From assembly GCA_963204745.1 (NCBI GenBank), contig CAUJHF010000063.1, forward strand, positions 49,287 to 113,286: 64,000 nucleotides of DNA, in the 5' to 3' direction. The translations under genes were made by a program, and so were the position numbers. Within the stretch, counting starts at the first letter, position 1; each line of letters starts with the position of its first letter. The notes under the pieces were generated by a model. The model ran no database searches, was not told where the DNA came from, and saw nothing but the letters and a program-made list of their open reading frames with translations. This DNA comes from Pseudomonadota bacterium. Its GTDB lineage: Bacteria > Pseudomonadota > Gammaproteobacteria > Steroidobacterales > GCA-2729495. Positions 18,283 through 27,871 of the stretch are shown in pieces.

Positions 18283-19553
18283 GCGAACATCCGTATCGCC
18301 AGGCGCAGCGCATCGATCATCTGATCGATTTCGGCGCGCGTGTTGTAGAACGCGAAAGAAGCGCGCGCAGTCCCGGGAATGCCAAAACGTTCCATCACCG
18401 GCATCGCGCAGTGGTGGCCCGCGCGTATTGCCACGCCGTGCTGATCGAGGACTGTGCCCACATCGTGCGGGTGAATCCCGTCCACGTTGAACGACACGAC
18501 ACCGGCCTTGTGTGCGGCCGTGCCGACCAGCTGAAGGCCGGGCAGGGCACTGAGCGCATTGCTTGCGTAGGTCAGCAGCTCGGCCTCATGGCTGGCGATA
18601 TTGTCCATGCCGACCTGTCGCAGATAGTCTACGGCGGCGCCAAGACCGGCAGCACCGGCGATATGTGGTGTACCGGCTTCGAGACGGTAGGGCAGTTCAT
18701 TGTAGGTCGTGCCGCTGAAGCTGACGGTGAGGATCATGTCGCCGCCGCCCTGATACGGTGGTAGCGTTTCCAGCAGCGCCTCGCGACCATAGAGTGCACC
18801 GATGCCCGTTGGTCCACACATCTTGTGACTCGAGAATGCGTAGAAATCGCAGTCCAGCGCCTGTACGTCGACGCTCTGGTGGGCAATCGCCTGTGCGCCA
18901 TCGATGAGTACCGGTATGCCGTGGGCATGTGCGCTGGCGATGATCTCCCGGACCGGGTTCACGCTGCCGAGTGCATTTGATACGTGGGTGATGGCTACGA
19001 GGCGCGTGCGCTTGCCAAGCAGTTTCTCGAACTCGTCGAACAGCAGTTCGCCCTGGTCGTTGATCGGAGCCACGCGGAGAATGGTGCCCTTGCGTTCGCA
19101 AAGCATCTGCCACGGAACGATATTCGAGTGGTGTTCCATTGCGCTGATCAGGATTTCATCGCCGGCGGTCAGGCGCTGCCCCAGTGTCGCAGCGACAAGA
19201 TTGATGGCCTCGGTGGTGCCGCGGGTGAATACGATTTCACGCGTCGACCGGGCGTTGATAAAGCTCCGTACCGATTCCCGTGCACCTTCATAGATATCGG
19301 TGGCGCGGTGGCTCAGCGTGTGCACACCGCGATGCACGTTGGCGTGATCGTGCGTGTAGTAGCGGGAAATCGCATCGATCACCTGTATGGGCCGCTGCGT
19401 CGATGCGGCGCTGTCCAGGTAGGCCAGCGGGTAGCCGTTGATCTGCTGATGCAGGATCGGAAAGTCACGCCGGATCGCCTCGACATCAAAGCCGGGAGGA
19501 GACAGAAGCCTGCCGGTTTCGACAGTCGCCGGGTGATTTACGCTGCTGTTCAT
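18279..19553 (-). CDS. sufS: Cysteine desulfurase SufS
   Basis: PLP enzyme that takes sulfur from cysteine and gives it to SufU. The 424-residue protein shows YLDSAASTQRP at the start, the PLP lysine in SSHKMCGPTG and the catalytic cysteine in RAGHHCAMP near the C-terminus. It overlaps sufD by one base (TGATG) and sufU by four, so sufD, sufS and sufU are coupled. Confidence 0.96.
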   Translation of the reverse strand: MNSSVNHPATVETGRLLSPPGFDVEAIRRDFPILHQQINGYPLAYLDSAASTQRPIQVIDAISRYYTHDHANVHRGVHTLSHRATDIYEGARESVRSFINARSTREIVFTRGTTEAINLVAATLGQRLTAGDEILISAMEHHSNIVPWQMLCERKGTILRVAPINDQGELLFDEFEKLLGKRTRLVAITHVSNALGSVNPVREIIASAHAHGIPVLIDGAQAIAHQSVDVQALDCDFYAFSSHKMCGPTGIGALYGREALLETLPPYQGGGDMILTVSFSGTTYNELPYRLEAGTPHIAGAAGLGAAVDYLRQVGMDNIASHEAELLTYASNALSALPGLQLVGTAAHKAGVVSFNVDGIHPHDVGTVLDQHGVAIRAGHHCAMPVMERFGIPGTARASFAFYNTRAEIDQMIDALRLAIRMFA

Positions 19554-20869
19554 CAGATCGCCGCTCCGTCGAGTGCTTCCAGGCGCGACTGAAGCCGGGC
19601 AGCCACGCGCACGCCGAGATCTTCCGGTGTGATGAGGGCCAGCGTGGCATGCAGAAAGGCCGTGATCAGGGCCTGTCGCGCTTCGTCCGGGCCGAGGCCG
19701 CGTGTGCGCAGGTAGAAAAGCGCATTCGCGTCGAGTTCGCCGGTGGTCGCACCGTGACTGCAGCGGACATCATCGGTAAAGATCTCAAGTTCGGGTTTGG
19801 TATCGATTTCGGCGGTCGTGGCCAGCAGCAGATTGCGACTGTTGAGGGCTGATGCCGTACGCACTGCGCCGGGCTGTACGACAATCCGGCCATTGAACAC
19901 TCCTCGGCCGTGGCCGGTTGCCAGGCCGTGAAACATCTCCCGACTGCCGGTGTCAGGGGCACGATGGTCGATCGTGGTGTGATTGTCGATATGCCGGTGG
20001 CCATCAACGACAAATGCGCCATTGATATTGGCCGTCGCACCGGCGCCGTTCAGTGCGACAGAAAGATCCTGGCGCACGAGCTGTCCGCCGAAATCGAGAC
20101 TGGTAGCAGAAAGCGTGGCATCCCGGTCCAGTTCGACATGCGTCGTCTCAGTCAGCAGGGCATCAGCCGGAAGATCCTGGATACGCAGCAGATCAAGGCG
20201 CGAACCGGCGCCGCAGCGGATTTGCGTGACGGCATTTGCAAGTGCGCCGGCTGCGCTTTGGTGTTCTATGATCAGGCTCAGCTGGCTACCGGGTGCCAAC
20301 TCGATGAGCAGGCGCGGTTGCGCCATCGCTGTACCGCTACTGGCCAGACGCAGGTGCAGAGGAGGGGGCGGAGTGTCGGCAGTTGCCGTGCTGCGCAGGT
20401 ATAAACCGTCGCTCAGCAGTGCCATATTGAGCGCCGCCAGTGGACGGGTATCGTCCGGTGTCTTGTGGCTGGCCAGCAGCCCGGTGGCACGGGCGCGCAA
20501 TTCAGGGCTGAGCTGGCGCAAGCTGAGTGCCTCGACGCCAGCCGGCAGCACACGAGCGCCGGAACCGGGTTCTTGCAGAAGGCCATCCAGCAATTCAAGG
20601 TGTGGCTGGCCTACGGTTTCCTCGACGGTCAGTGTGGCTGTCGCCGTATCGGCTGCCGTGACTTTGTCGGCGAGATAGGCAGCTCCGCGCTGCACATAGT
20701 CAGTGAGGCTTGTATAGCGCCATTCTTCCTGCGTGAGGTCTGGCAGCCCATGTTCAGCCAATACGCTGATTGCCGAGTCGCGCAGCTCCTTCAACCAGGC
20801 CAGTTGCGGAATGGCGTTTCTGCTGCGCTGACAGGCGTCGCGCCAGATCGGACTGAACCCGGTGTTCAT
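19553..20869 (-). CDS. sufD: Fe-S assembly protein SufD
   Basis: Part of the SufBC2D scaffold complex. The 438-residue protein has the SufB/SufD beta-helix core and the C-terminal signature DDVRCSHGATTGELDANALFYLRTRGLG, whose conserved cysteine and histidine are retained. It lies between sufC and sufS and overlaps sufC by four bases. Confidence 0.95.
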   Translation of the reverse strand: MNTGFSPIWRDACQRSRNAIPQLAWLKELRDSAISVLAEHGLPDLTQEEWRYTSLTDYVQRGAAYLADKVTAADTATATLTVEETVGQPHLELLDGLLQEPGSGARVLPAGVEALSLRQLSPELRARATGLLASHKTPDDTRPLAALNMALLSDGLYLRSTATADTPPPPLHLRLASSGTAMAQPRLLIELAPGSQLSLIIEHQSAAGALANAVTQIRCGAGSRLDLLRIQDLPADALLTETTHVELDRDATLSATSLDFGGQLVRQDLSVALNGAGATANINGAFVVDGHRHIDNHTTIDHRAPDTGSREMFHGLATGHGRGVFNGRIVVQPGAVRTASALNSRNLLLATTAEIDTKPELEIFTDDVRCSHGATTGELDANALFYLRTRGLGPDEARQALITAFLHATLALITPEDLGVRVAARLQSRLEALDGAAI

Positions 20870-21657
20870 CGCGCTGCTGTCTGTGTCTGGCTTTTCGCCG
20901 CCGCGACCGTCTGGTCGTAACCCTCAGCCTCGAGTTCCAGGGCCAGTGACCGGTCGCCGGTCCGGATGATCTGGCCACCGGCCAGCACATGCACGAAGTC
21001 GGGCCGGATGTAGTCCAGCAGGCGCTGATAGTGCGTTATGAGTACAAACGCGCGGTCCGGACCGCGCTGACTGTTCACGCCATTGGCCACCACCTTCAGC
21101 GCATCGATGTCGAGCCCTGAGTCGGTTTCATCGAGTATGCCGAGTACCGGGTCAAGTACCGCCATCTGGAATATCTCGTTGCGCTTTTTCTCGCCGCCCG
21201 AGAAACCTTCGTTGACGCCGCGATTCAGGAAGCTTTCGTTCATCTGCATCAGTTTGGCTTTCTCGCGCACCAGGCGAAGAAACTGTGCCGCGTCGATCTC
21301 CGCTTCACCACGTGCCTTGCGGCGGGCATTCAGGGCCGCTCGCAGCAGATAGACATTGCTGACACCCGGAACTTCTACCGGATACTGGAAGCCGAGAAAA
21401 AGGCCGGCCCGTGCCCTTTCTTCGGGCTCCATGGCCAGCAGGTCCTGATCGCGGAAACTCACGGAACCCGAGGTGATCGTATAGCCATCGCGTCCGGCGA
21501 GCACATGGGCGAGGGTGCTCTTGCCGGAGCCATTCGGTCCCATGATGGCGTGAACCTCGCCAGCGCGTACCACGAGGTTCATGCCGGTCAGGATTTCCTT
21601 GCCGGCGACGGTGACCCGCAGGTCAGTGATGGTCAGTAGTGGTGCTGATTGCTGCAA
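20866..21657 (-). CDS. sufC: Fe-S assembly ATPase SufC
   Basis: ABC-type ATPase of the SufBCD scaffold. Walker A GPNGSGKST, the modified signature FSGGEKKRNE and Walker B LGILDETDSGLDIDAL are clear. The ORF track starts far upstream inside sufB. The domain begins at LLTITDLRV, and the nearest in-frame start is TTG at 21657, 17 bases after the sufB stop, giving 263 residues. The start codon is inferred from family length because no strong ribosome-binding site is visible. Confidence 0.94.
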   Translation of the reverse strand: MQQSAPLLTITDLRVTVAGKEILTGMNLVVRAGEVHAIMGPNGSGKSTLAHVLAGRDGYTITSGSVSFRDQDLLAMEPEERARAGLFLGFQYPVEVPGVSNVYLLRAALNARRKARGEAEIDAAQFLRLVREKAKLMQMNESFLNRGVNEGFSGGEKKRNEIFQMAVLDPVLGILDETDSGLDIDALKVVANGVNSQRGPDRAFVLITHYQRLLDYIRPDFVHVLAGGQIIRTGDRSLALELEAEGYDQTVAAAKSQTQTAAR

Positions 21658-21674
21658 GCGATACGCGCGGCCGG

Positions 21675-23126
21675 TCAGCCGACTGCGCCCTCCAGGCTGA
21701 CGTTGAGAAGATTCTGTGCCTCTACGGCGAATTCCATCGGCAGTTCGCGGAACACCTGTTTGCAAAAGCCGTTTACGATCAGGTTGACCGCATCTTCCTG
21801 CGACAGCCCGCGCTGCCGGCAATAAAACAGCTGGTCGTCACCGATCTTCGAGGTAGTGGCTTCGTGTTCGACAATCGCGCCGGGGTTGCGTATTTCCATA
21901 TACGGATATGTATGTGCGGCAGAGCGACTGCCCATCAGCAGTGAATCGCACTGCGTGAAATTGCGCGCACCTTCGGCTGTCGGCAGCACCTTGACAAGGC
22001 CGCGATAGGCACTCTGCGAGCGTCCGGCCGCAATGCCCTTGGAAACGATGGTGCTGCGCGTATTGCGGCCGATATGGATCATCTTGGTGCCGGTGTCGGC
22101 TTGCTGCAGATTGTTGGTGACTGCAACAGAGTAAAATTCGCCGACGGAGTTGTCGCCGCGCAGAATGCAGCTCGGGTATTTCCAGGTGATGGCGGAACCG
22201 GCTTCGACCTGGGTCCATGAAATCTTCGAATTGGCCCCGCGGCAGTCACCGCGTTTGGTGACGAAATTGTAAATACCGCCGCGACCCTCCTCGTCGCCGG
22301 GGTACCAGTTTTGCACGGTGGAATACTTGATCGTTGCATCCTTGAGGGCGACCAGTTCGACGACCGCTGCATGCAGCTGGTTTTCGTCACGCTGCGGCGC
22401 TGTACAGCCCTCGAGATAGCTGACGTGACTGCCTTCCTCGGCGATGATCAGGGTGCGTTCAAACTGACCGGTCTTGGCCTGGTTGATCCGGAAATATGTG
22501 GACAGCTCCATCGGGCAGCGCACGCCCTTCGGGATATAGACGAAGGAGCCATCGGTGAACATTGCGGAGTTCAACGCGGCAAAATAGTTGTCGCGGTAGG
22601 GGACAACAGTACCGAGATATTGCCGGATCAGTTCGGGATGCTCCCGGGCTGCTTCGGAGAACGAGCAGAAGATCACGCCCGCAGCTGCGAGCTTGTCCCT
22701 GAAGGTGGTGGTGACCGAAACGCTGTCAAACACTGCATCTACAGCAACCCCGGCGAGCCGGGCGCGCTCGTGCAGGGGCACACCCAGTTTCTCGTAGGTG
22801 GCAAGAAGTTTCGGGTCTACCTCATCAATCGACTTGAGTCCCGGTGTCTTGCGCGGCGCCGAGAAATACGAGATGTCCTGGTAGTCGATCGGCGGGTAGT
22901 GCAGCCGGGCCCAGCCCGGTTCACGCATTGTCAGCCAGTGACGGTAGGCTTTCAGTCGCCACTCAAGCAAAAACGCCGGCTCATCTTTCTTCTGCGAGAT
23001 AAAGCGGATCACCTGCTCGCTGTGGCCAGGCGGTACCGTATCTGACTCGATGTCGGTGACAAAGCCATGCTGGTAGCGGCGGTTTACCAGTTCGTTGAGA
23101 CCAGGGTTCTGCAATTTACTGTCCAT
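21675..23126 (-). CDS. sufB: Fe-S assembly protein SufB
   Basis: Scaffold subunit on which the cluster is built. The 483-residue protein has the typical SufB sequence ([20 protein letters not shown]-like N-terminus, [46 protein letters not shown]). The C-terminal cysteine and glutamate used with SufD are present. It is the second gene of the operon, 18 bases after the Rrf2 regulator. Confidence 0.96.
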   Translation of the reverse strand: MDSKLQNPGLNELVNRRYQHGFVTDIESDTVPPGHSEQVIRFISQKKDEPAFLLEWRLKAYRHWLTMREPGWARLHYPPIDYQDISYFSAPRKTPGLKSIDEVDPKLLATYEKLGVPLHERARLAGVAVDAVFDSVSVTTTFRDKLAAAGVIFCSFSEAAREHPELIRQYLGTVVPYRDNYFAALNSAMFTDGSFVYIPKGVRCPMELSTYFRINQAKTGQFERTLIIAEEGSHVSYLEGCTAPQRDENQLHAAVVELVALKDATIKYSTVQNWYPGDEEGRGGIYNFVTKRGDCRGANSKISWTQVEAGSAITWKYPSCILRGDNSVGEFYSVAVTNNLQQADTGTKMIHIGRNTRSTIVSKGIAAGRSQSAYRGLVKVLPTAEGARNFTQCDSLLMGSRSAAHTYPYMEIRNPGAIVEHEATTSKIGDDQLFYCRQRGLSQEDAVNLIVNGFCKQVFRELPMEFAVEAQNLLNVSLEGAVG

Positions 23127-23144
23127 GCTTGATCTGCGGCCTGT

Positions 23145-23615
23145 TCAGCTCGACGAGCGGCGTTCCGGCGGCTTGCCGCGTCGTGCCGACAGGTCGTGCA
23201 AAGGAAATTCATGCGGCGGATGGGCGAGATCCGCCAGCGTTACGGTGTCCAGTGCGCTACGGATGGTGCGGTTGATCTTCTGCCATGCATCGCCGACCGG
23301 GCATCCATCCTCAAGCTCGCACTGGCTATCGGTCATGCTGCATTCGGTGATGCTTAGAGGGCCTTCCAGTACATCGACGATTTCTGCCGCACTGATGTCC
23401 TCCGGCGTACGGGACAATGCGTAGCCACCTTCAGCCCCGCGCAGCGAGCGCACCAGATCACCGCGCGCGAGGACCTTGAGCAGCTTCTGTACGGTAGGCA
23501 GCGCGATACGGGTGCCGTTCGCGACATCGTTGGCCGAGCAGACCTCGCTCGTCTGTGCGGCGAGGTACACGAGAATCATCGTGCCGTAGTCCGTCAATTT
23601 ACTGATGCGAAGCAT
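23145..23615 (-). CDS. Rrf2-family SUF operon regulator
   Basis: Transcription factor of 156 residues of the IscR/Rrf2 family, closest in layout to the gammaproteobacterial SUF-linked regulator group. The winged helix is MLRISKLTDYGTMILVYLA...LPTVQKLLKVLARGDLV. The three cluster-binding cysteines are in ECSMTDSQCELEDGC. It is the first gene of the SUF operon, so it probably controls its own synthesis and responds to Fe-S status. A long dyad covers its start codon (see separate entry). Confidence 0.93.
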   Translation of the reverse strand: MLRISKLTDYGTMILVYLAAQTSEVCSANDVANGTRIALPTVQKLLKVLARGDLVRSLRGAEGGYALSRTPEDISAAEIVDVLEGPLSITECSMTDSQCELEDGCPVGDAWQKINRTIRSALDTVTLADLAHPPHEFPLHDLSARRGKPPERRSSS

Positions 23616-23641
23616 ATGGGACCATCTTAGTCCAATATGCT
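23611..23641. promoter_or_regulatory. IscR-like dyad over the SUF regulator start
   Basis: Inverted repeat with 12-base arms AGCATATGGGAC and GTCCAATATGCT (11 of 12 positions symmetric) around a 7-base centre. Read on the operon strand, the inner 25 bases have the ATA...GACT...GGTC...TAT layout of IscR type 1 sites, agreeing at about 18 of 25 positions with the E. coli consensus by my count. It includes the regulator's ATG, so binding should block initiation. A hairpin in the mRNA leader is an alternative role. Confidence 0.65.
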
Positions 23642-23787
23642 TTTGAGGGGAATAGGGGGAAGCCTGCCGGCCCGGCCTGCAGCCGACATCCGGGCTCAGC
23701 CGCTGCGCAGAATTTGCTATCCTTGCGAACCTAAAAATAACGGGCTGCGGTCATTAGGCAGCTGGATCACAAGCGGAGGTTTATGTC

Positions 23788-24804
23788 ATGACTGCGCAGT
23801 CTCTGGCCGCTATCGCTCAGGCGATGGTGGCGCCAGGCAAGGGAATTCTTGCTGCTGACGAGAGCTCAGGCACTATCAAGAAGCGCTTTGACGCAATCAG
23901 GCTTGAGTCGACCGAGGAAAATCGTCGCGCCTATCGGGATCTGCTTTTCACCACGCCTGGTGCTGCAGAGTTCATCAGCGGCGTCATCCTGTATGACGAA
24001 ACCATCCGTCAGTCCACACGTGATGGTGTGCCCTTTGCGAAGTACCTCACGCAACAGGGCATTATCCCGGGCATCAAGGTCGATGCCGGTGCGAAGGCCC
24101 TGGCAGGGTTCCCGGGCGAGAAAATTACCGAGGGTCTCGACGGCTTGCGCGAGCGCCTGAAGGAGTACGCGGGTCTCGGTGCACGCTTTGCGAAGTGGCG
24201 GGCCGTCATCACGATCGGTTCCGGAATCCCATCCGCATGGTGCCTGCAGGCCAATGCCCATGCGCTGGCGCGCTACGCGGCGCTGTGTCAGGAAGCCGGT
24301 ATTGTTCCCATCGTCGAGCCGGAAGTGCTGATGGATGGTGACCATACACAGGCCCGCTGTGCGCAGGTGACCTGTGAAGCGCTGGAGAGAACCTTCATTG
24401 AGTTACGTCATCATCACGTTGATCTTTCAGGGATTGTTCTAAAGCCAAACATGATCGTGTCGGGTACGGACTGCAAGCAGCAGGCATCGGTCGCCGAGGT
24501 TGCCGAAGCGACCGTCCGCTGCCTCAAGTCGATGGTTCCAGCGACCGTGCCGGGTATCGCTTTTCTGTCGGGTGGGCAGAGTCCCGAACTGGCTACCGAG
24601 CACCTCAGTGCGATCAATGCGCTGGGTGGATTGCCCTGGCAGGTGACTTTCTCTTACGGCCGGGCGCTGCAGGCAACGGTGCTCAAGGCCTGGGGTGGCA
24701 AGGCTGACAGCGTGAAGGCAGGCCAGGCCGAGTTATACAAGCGGGCCCGCCTGAACAGCCTGGCTCATGGCGGTAAGTACAAACCTGCAATGGAAGCTGC
24801 GTGA
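23788..24804 (+). CDS. Class I fructose-bisphosphate aldolase
   Basis: Schiff-base aldolase that splits fructose 1,6-bisphosphate into two triose phosphates. The 338-residue protein starts like the eukaryote-type class I enzyme (GKGILAADESSGTIKKRF) and has the catalytic lysine region GIVLKPNMI and LSGGQSPELATEHL. GGAGG precedes the ATG. Its stop overlaps the mlaF start (GTGA), so a glycolytic gene is coupled to lipid transport genes. The 170-base gap upstream, shared with the SUF regulator, holds both promoters. Confidence 0.95.
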   Translation: MTAQSLAAIAQAMVAPGKGILAADESSGTIKKRFDAIRLESTEENRRAYRDLLFTTPGAAEFISGVILYDETIRQSTRDGVPFAKYLTQQGIIPGIKVDAGAKALAGFPGEKITEGLDGLRERLKEYAGLGARFAKWRAVITIGSGIPSAWCLQANAHALARYAALCQEAGIVPIVEPEVLMDGDHTQARCAQVTCEALERTFIELRHHHVDLSGIVLKPNMIVSGTDCKQQASVAEVAEATVRCLKSMVPATVPGIAFLSGGQSPELATEHLSAINALGGLPWQVTFSYGRALQATVLKAWGGKADSVKAGQAELYKRARLNSLAHGGKYKPAMEAA

Positions 24805-25616
24805 AAGCCGCTTTGGCCGCTGACAACCTGATCGAGATCAGTGGCCTGCGCTTTTCGCGAGGCAGCCGCCTGATCTTTGATGGCCTGGAGCTTGCGATCC
24901 CCCGCGGCAGTATCACCGCGATCATGGGTCCCAGCGGTACCGGCAAGACGACGCTGCTCCGTATGTTCACGGGGCAGCTCAAGCCGGATGCAGGCAGCGT
25001 CCTGGTTGCGGGGCAGGAAGTGCCGCGCCTGTCCAGGTCCGATCTCTATGCGCTCCGCCGCCGGATGGGCATGCTGTTTCAGAACAGTGCATTGCTGACG
25101 GACTTCAGCGTTTTCGAGAACGTTGCCTTTCCGGTGCGTGAAAATACCGACCTGCCCGAACGCCTGCTTCGTAACCTGGTGCTGACCAAATTGCAGTCGG
25201 TTGGCTTGCGTGGCGCAGCGAACCTCATGCCCTCCGAGCTTTCCGGTGGCATGTCGCGGCGCGTGGCGATGGCCCGGGCCATGGTTCTGGATCCGGAGTT
25301 GCTGCTCTACGACGAACCATTCTCGGGGCTCGACCCCATCTCGCTCGGCGTAGTCCTGCGCCTGATCCGACTCAACAATGATGCGCTGGGGCTTACCAGT
25401 ATCGTGGTTTCGCATGATGTCGCAGAGATCTCGCATATCGCGGATCATTGTTTTGTTATATCGGAAGGCAAGGTGATCGCCAGCGGTCGGCCCGACGAAC
25501 TCGCAGACAGTGAGTCTGAACTGGTGCGCCAGTTCATGACCGGTGCGGTCGACGGGCCGGTACCCTTTCACTATCCTGCGCCCGACTATCGGCAGCAGTT
25601 ACTGGGCAGTTCGTGA
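24801..25616 (+). CDS. mlaF: Mla ABC transporter ATPase MlaF
   Basis: Cytoplasmic ATPase of the MlaFEDB complex that maintains outer-membrane lipid asymmetry. Walker A GPSGTGKTT, signature LSGGMSRRVAMARA and Walker B LLLYDEPFSGLDP are present in 271 residues. The start is GTG overlapping the aldolase stop. Confidence 0.95.
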   Translation: MKAALAADNLIEISGLRFSRGSRLIFDGLELAIPRGSITAIMGPSGTGKTTLLRMFTGQLKPDAGSVLVAGQEVPRLSRSDLYALRRRMGMLFQNSALLTDFSVFENVAFPVRENTDLPERLLRNLVLTKLQSVGLRGAANLMPSELSGGMSRRVAMARAMVLDPELLLYDEPFSGLDPISLGVVLRLIRLNNDALGLTSIVVSHDVAEISHIADHCFVISEGKVIASGRPDELADSESELVRQFMTGAVDGPVPFHYPAPDYRQQLLGSS

Positions 25617-26383
25617 TGACGCTGTTCATGCAGTTGCAGGGCAGCCTGCTGGCTTCCATGCGCAAGCTTGGGGCCGTTGTGCTGTTTCTGGGTGAGATTC
25701 TTGCGCAATGCCCGGCGGCATTTACCCGGCCCAGGCTGATCTCGGCGCAGGTGCACAACGCCGGTGTGCTGTCGCTGGTGATCATCATGACCTCGGCGTT
25801 TTTTGTCGGCATGGTGATCGGTTTGCAGGGCTACGATTCGCTGGCCCGTCTCCGTCAGGAAGATATCCTAGGTGCGGGCGTCGCGCTGACGCTTATCAAG
25901 GAACTGGGGCCGGTCGTCACTGCGTTGCTGTTTGCCGGCCGTGCCGGCACCGCGCTCGCCTCTGAAATAGGCCTTATGCGCGCCACGGACCAGCTGGCTG
26001 CCATGGAAGTGATGGCTATCGACCCGATCAGGCGTATCGTTGCGCCGCGTTTTGTCGGTGGCGCCATATCGGTGCCGCTGCTGACGGCCGTATTCAACGC
26101 CATCGGCATTCTCGGTGCCTGGTTCATCGGCGTGTATATCATGGGCGTGGACGGTGGCGCTTTCTGGTCGCAGATGCAGGAGTACGTCGATCCGTCGGAT
26201 ATCGGCGAAGGCGTTTCCAAGAGCATTGTGTTCGGCATCGCCGCTAGCCTGATCGCCGTTTACGAAGGCTACAATTGTGCGCCCACGGCCGAGGGCGTCG
26301 GCATGGCGACTACGCGTACGGTAGTTACCACCTCGATCGCCGTTCTGATACTCGACTACATGATCACCGCATTTCTGATTTGA
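25616..26383 (+). CDS. mlaE: Mla transporter permease MlaE
   Basis: Inner-membrane permease with about five hydrophobic segments. MlaE motifs include FFVGMVIGLQGYDSL, LIKELGPVVTALLFAGRAGTALASEIGLM and VYEGYNC. ATG at 25616 is used; an in-frame GTG three bases earlier overlaps the mlaF stop and would add one residue (total 256). Confidence 0.95.
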   Translation: MTLFMQLQGSLLASMRKLGAVVLFLGEILAQCPAAFTRPRLISAQVHNAGVLSLVIIMTSAFFVGMVIGLQGYDSLARLRQEDILGAGVALTLIKELGPVVTALLFAGRAGTALASEIGLMRATDQLAAMEVMAIDPIRRIVAPRFVGGAISVPLLTAVFNAIGILGAWFIGVYIMGVDGGAFWSQMQEYVDPSDIGEGVSKSIVFGIAASLIAVYEGYNCAPTAEGVGMATTRTVVTTSIAVLILDYMITAFLI

Positions 26384-26395
26384 GGACGATACGGC

Positions 26396-26890
26396 ATGGA
26401 AAGCAGCAGACCACGTGAGCTCGGTACCGGGCTGTTCGTATTTCTGGGTTTTGCGGCCCTGCTATTTCTGGCGACCCAGACCACAGACCTCGATGAATAT
26501 GCCGGGGATGAGGGCTACAGGGTAACGGCGCGTTTTGAGGATGTAGCCGGCCTGAAGGTCCGTTCACAGGTGACGATGTCGGGTGTAAATATCGGCCGGG
26601 TCGAGAGCATCAAATTTGACAATGACCGGCTCGATGCCGTCGTTACGCTGCGTATTAACAGTCAGTTCAACCGCATCCCGGATGATTCTGACGCCAGCAT
26701 CCTGACGGCCGGTCTGCTGGGCAGCAAGTACGTTGGTATCGGGGCCGGTGGCGCCGATACCTATCTTGCTGAAGGCAGTGAACTGCAGATCACGCAATCA
26801 GCTGTGATACTCGAACAGCTGATCGGCAAGTTTCTGTTCAGCAAGGCTGAAGAGGGCGATTCCTCGGCATCGCCTGCGGCTACCGAATAG
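26396..26890 (+). CDS. mlaD: Mla transporter MCE-domain protein MlaD
   Basis: Single-pass membrane protein that forms the periplasmic hexameric ring of the Mla transporter. A helix at residues 13-28 is followed by one MCE domain (YRVTARFEDVAGLKVRSQVT, VNIGRVESIKFDND, LLGSKYVGIGAGG). It has 164 residues, a usual length, and follows mlaE by 12 bases. Confidence 0.95.
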   Translation: MESSRPRELGTGLFVFLGFAALLFLATQTTDLDEYAGDEGYRVTARFEDVAGLKVRSQVTMSGVNIGRVESIKFDNDRLDAVVTLRINSQFNRIPDDSDASILTAGLLGSKYVGIGAGGADTYLAEGSELQITQSAVILEQLIGKFLFSKAEEGDSSASPAATE

Positions 26891-26905
26891 GAGGATGATC
26901 GGTTC

Positions 26906-27562
26906 ATGAAGACTTTCGCGACGCTTGCTCTACTGCTTCTGTCTCTTGTTGTGCAGGCTGACAATCGCACGCCGGATCAGGTCGTGACCGAGACGGCTGA
27001 AACCCTGGCGAAGCATATCGAGGGCAAGCAGGCCTGGCTGGCAGCCAATCCAGCCGATCTCTACAAGCTGGTTGATGAAGTCTTTCTGCCGGTCTTTGAT
27101 ACTGACTATGCCGGCCGGTTGGTGCTTGGCAAAAACTGGCGCACTGCAACGCCGGAGCAGCGCAAGAAGTTCATAGATACTTTCTACGACTTTCTGCTGC
27201 ACAGCTATGCGCGTCACGTACTGCGTTTTGAGCGCGACAAGGTCCGGATACTGCCGGCCTCCAGTGCTGTACCCAATCCGAAGAATACTGTCGTAAGAAG
27301 CATCATGGAGCTGGAAGACGGCACCACTCTGCCGGTGAACTACAGCCTCCATCAGACCAAGGATGGCTGGCGTGCTTTTGATGTGCGCATCGAGGGTATT
27401 TCATACGTACAGAACTACCGTAACCAGTTCAACGCTGAGATCAGCGCCAAGGGTATCGATGCGGTCATTGCCCGCCTGGAGGCCGATGCAGCCAAGCTGG
27501 ATCCCTGCACCGGCACCAGCACGAGTACCAAACCTGCAGCACCGGGTGCCGTTGCCAAATGA
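26906..27562 (+). CDS. mlaC: Periplasmic phospholipid carrier MlaC
   Basis: Soluble shuttle between MlaA and MlaFEDB. A signal peptide (about residues 1-18, ending VVQA) precedes an MlaC/Ttg2D domain (VLGKNWRTATPEQRKKFIDTFYDFLLHSYA, WRAFDVRIEGISYVQNYRNQF). It has 218 residues. AGGAGG lies in front of the ATG; the last four bases overlap mlaB. Confidence 0.95.
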   Translation: MKTFATLALLLLSLVVQADNRTPDQVVTETAETLAKHIEGKQAWLAANPADLYKLVDEVFLPVFDTDYAGRLVLGKNWRTATPEQRKKFIDTFYDFLLHSYARHVLRFERDKVRILPASSAVPNPKNTVVRSIMELEDGTTLPVNYSLHQTKDGWRAFDVRIEGISYVQNYRNQFNAEISAKGIDAVIARLEADAAKLDPCTGTSTSTKPAAPGAVAK

Positions 27563-27870
27563 CCACGACGCCTGAGCTGCGCTCCGTGGGGCCGGGTCAA
27601 TTGGGTCTCAGTGGACCGCTGGTCTTTGCGACTGCGGGTGAACTGCTGGATGTGAGCCGCAAGATGTTTGCCGGCGACTCCGGTATTTCAATTGATCTCG
27701 GTGGCGTAACCAAAGTGGACAGTGCTGGCCTTGCCTTGTTGCTGGAATGGCTGCGCTGGGGGCAGGCAGAGCGTCGCTCGGTCAGCTTCACCCACTTGCC
27801 AGACAGACTGCTGGCAATAGCGCGGCTAAGTGGCGTTGAGGAGATGCTGGTGACGGGTAACGACGGCTAG
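27559..27870 (+). CDS. mlaB: STAS-domain protein MlaB
   Basis: Small cytoplasmic STAS protein that stabilises MlaF. The 103 residues carry ISIDLGGVTKVDSAGLALLLEWLRW, the family core with its conserved DSAG. It is the last gene of mlaFEDCB and overlaps mlaC by four bases. It ends one base before the convergent mlaA stop. Confidence 0.92.
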   Translation: MTTTPELRSVGPGQLGLSGPLVFATAGELLDVSRKMFAGDSGISIDLGGVTKVDSAGLALLLEWLRWGQAERRSVSFTHLPDRLLAIARLSGVEEMLVTGNDG

Positions 27871-27871
27871 T

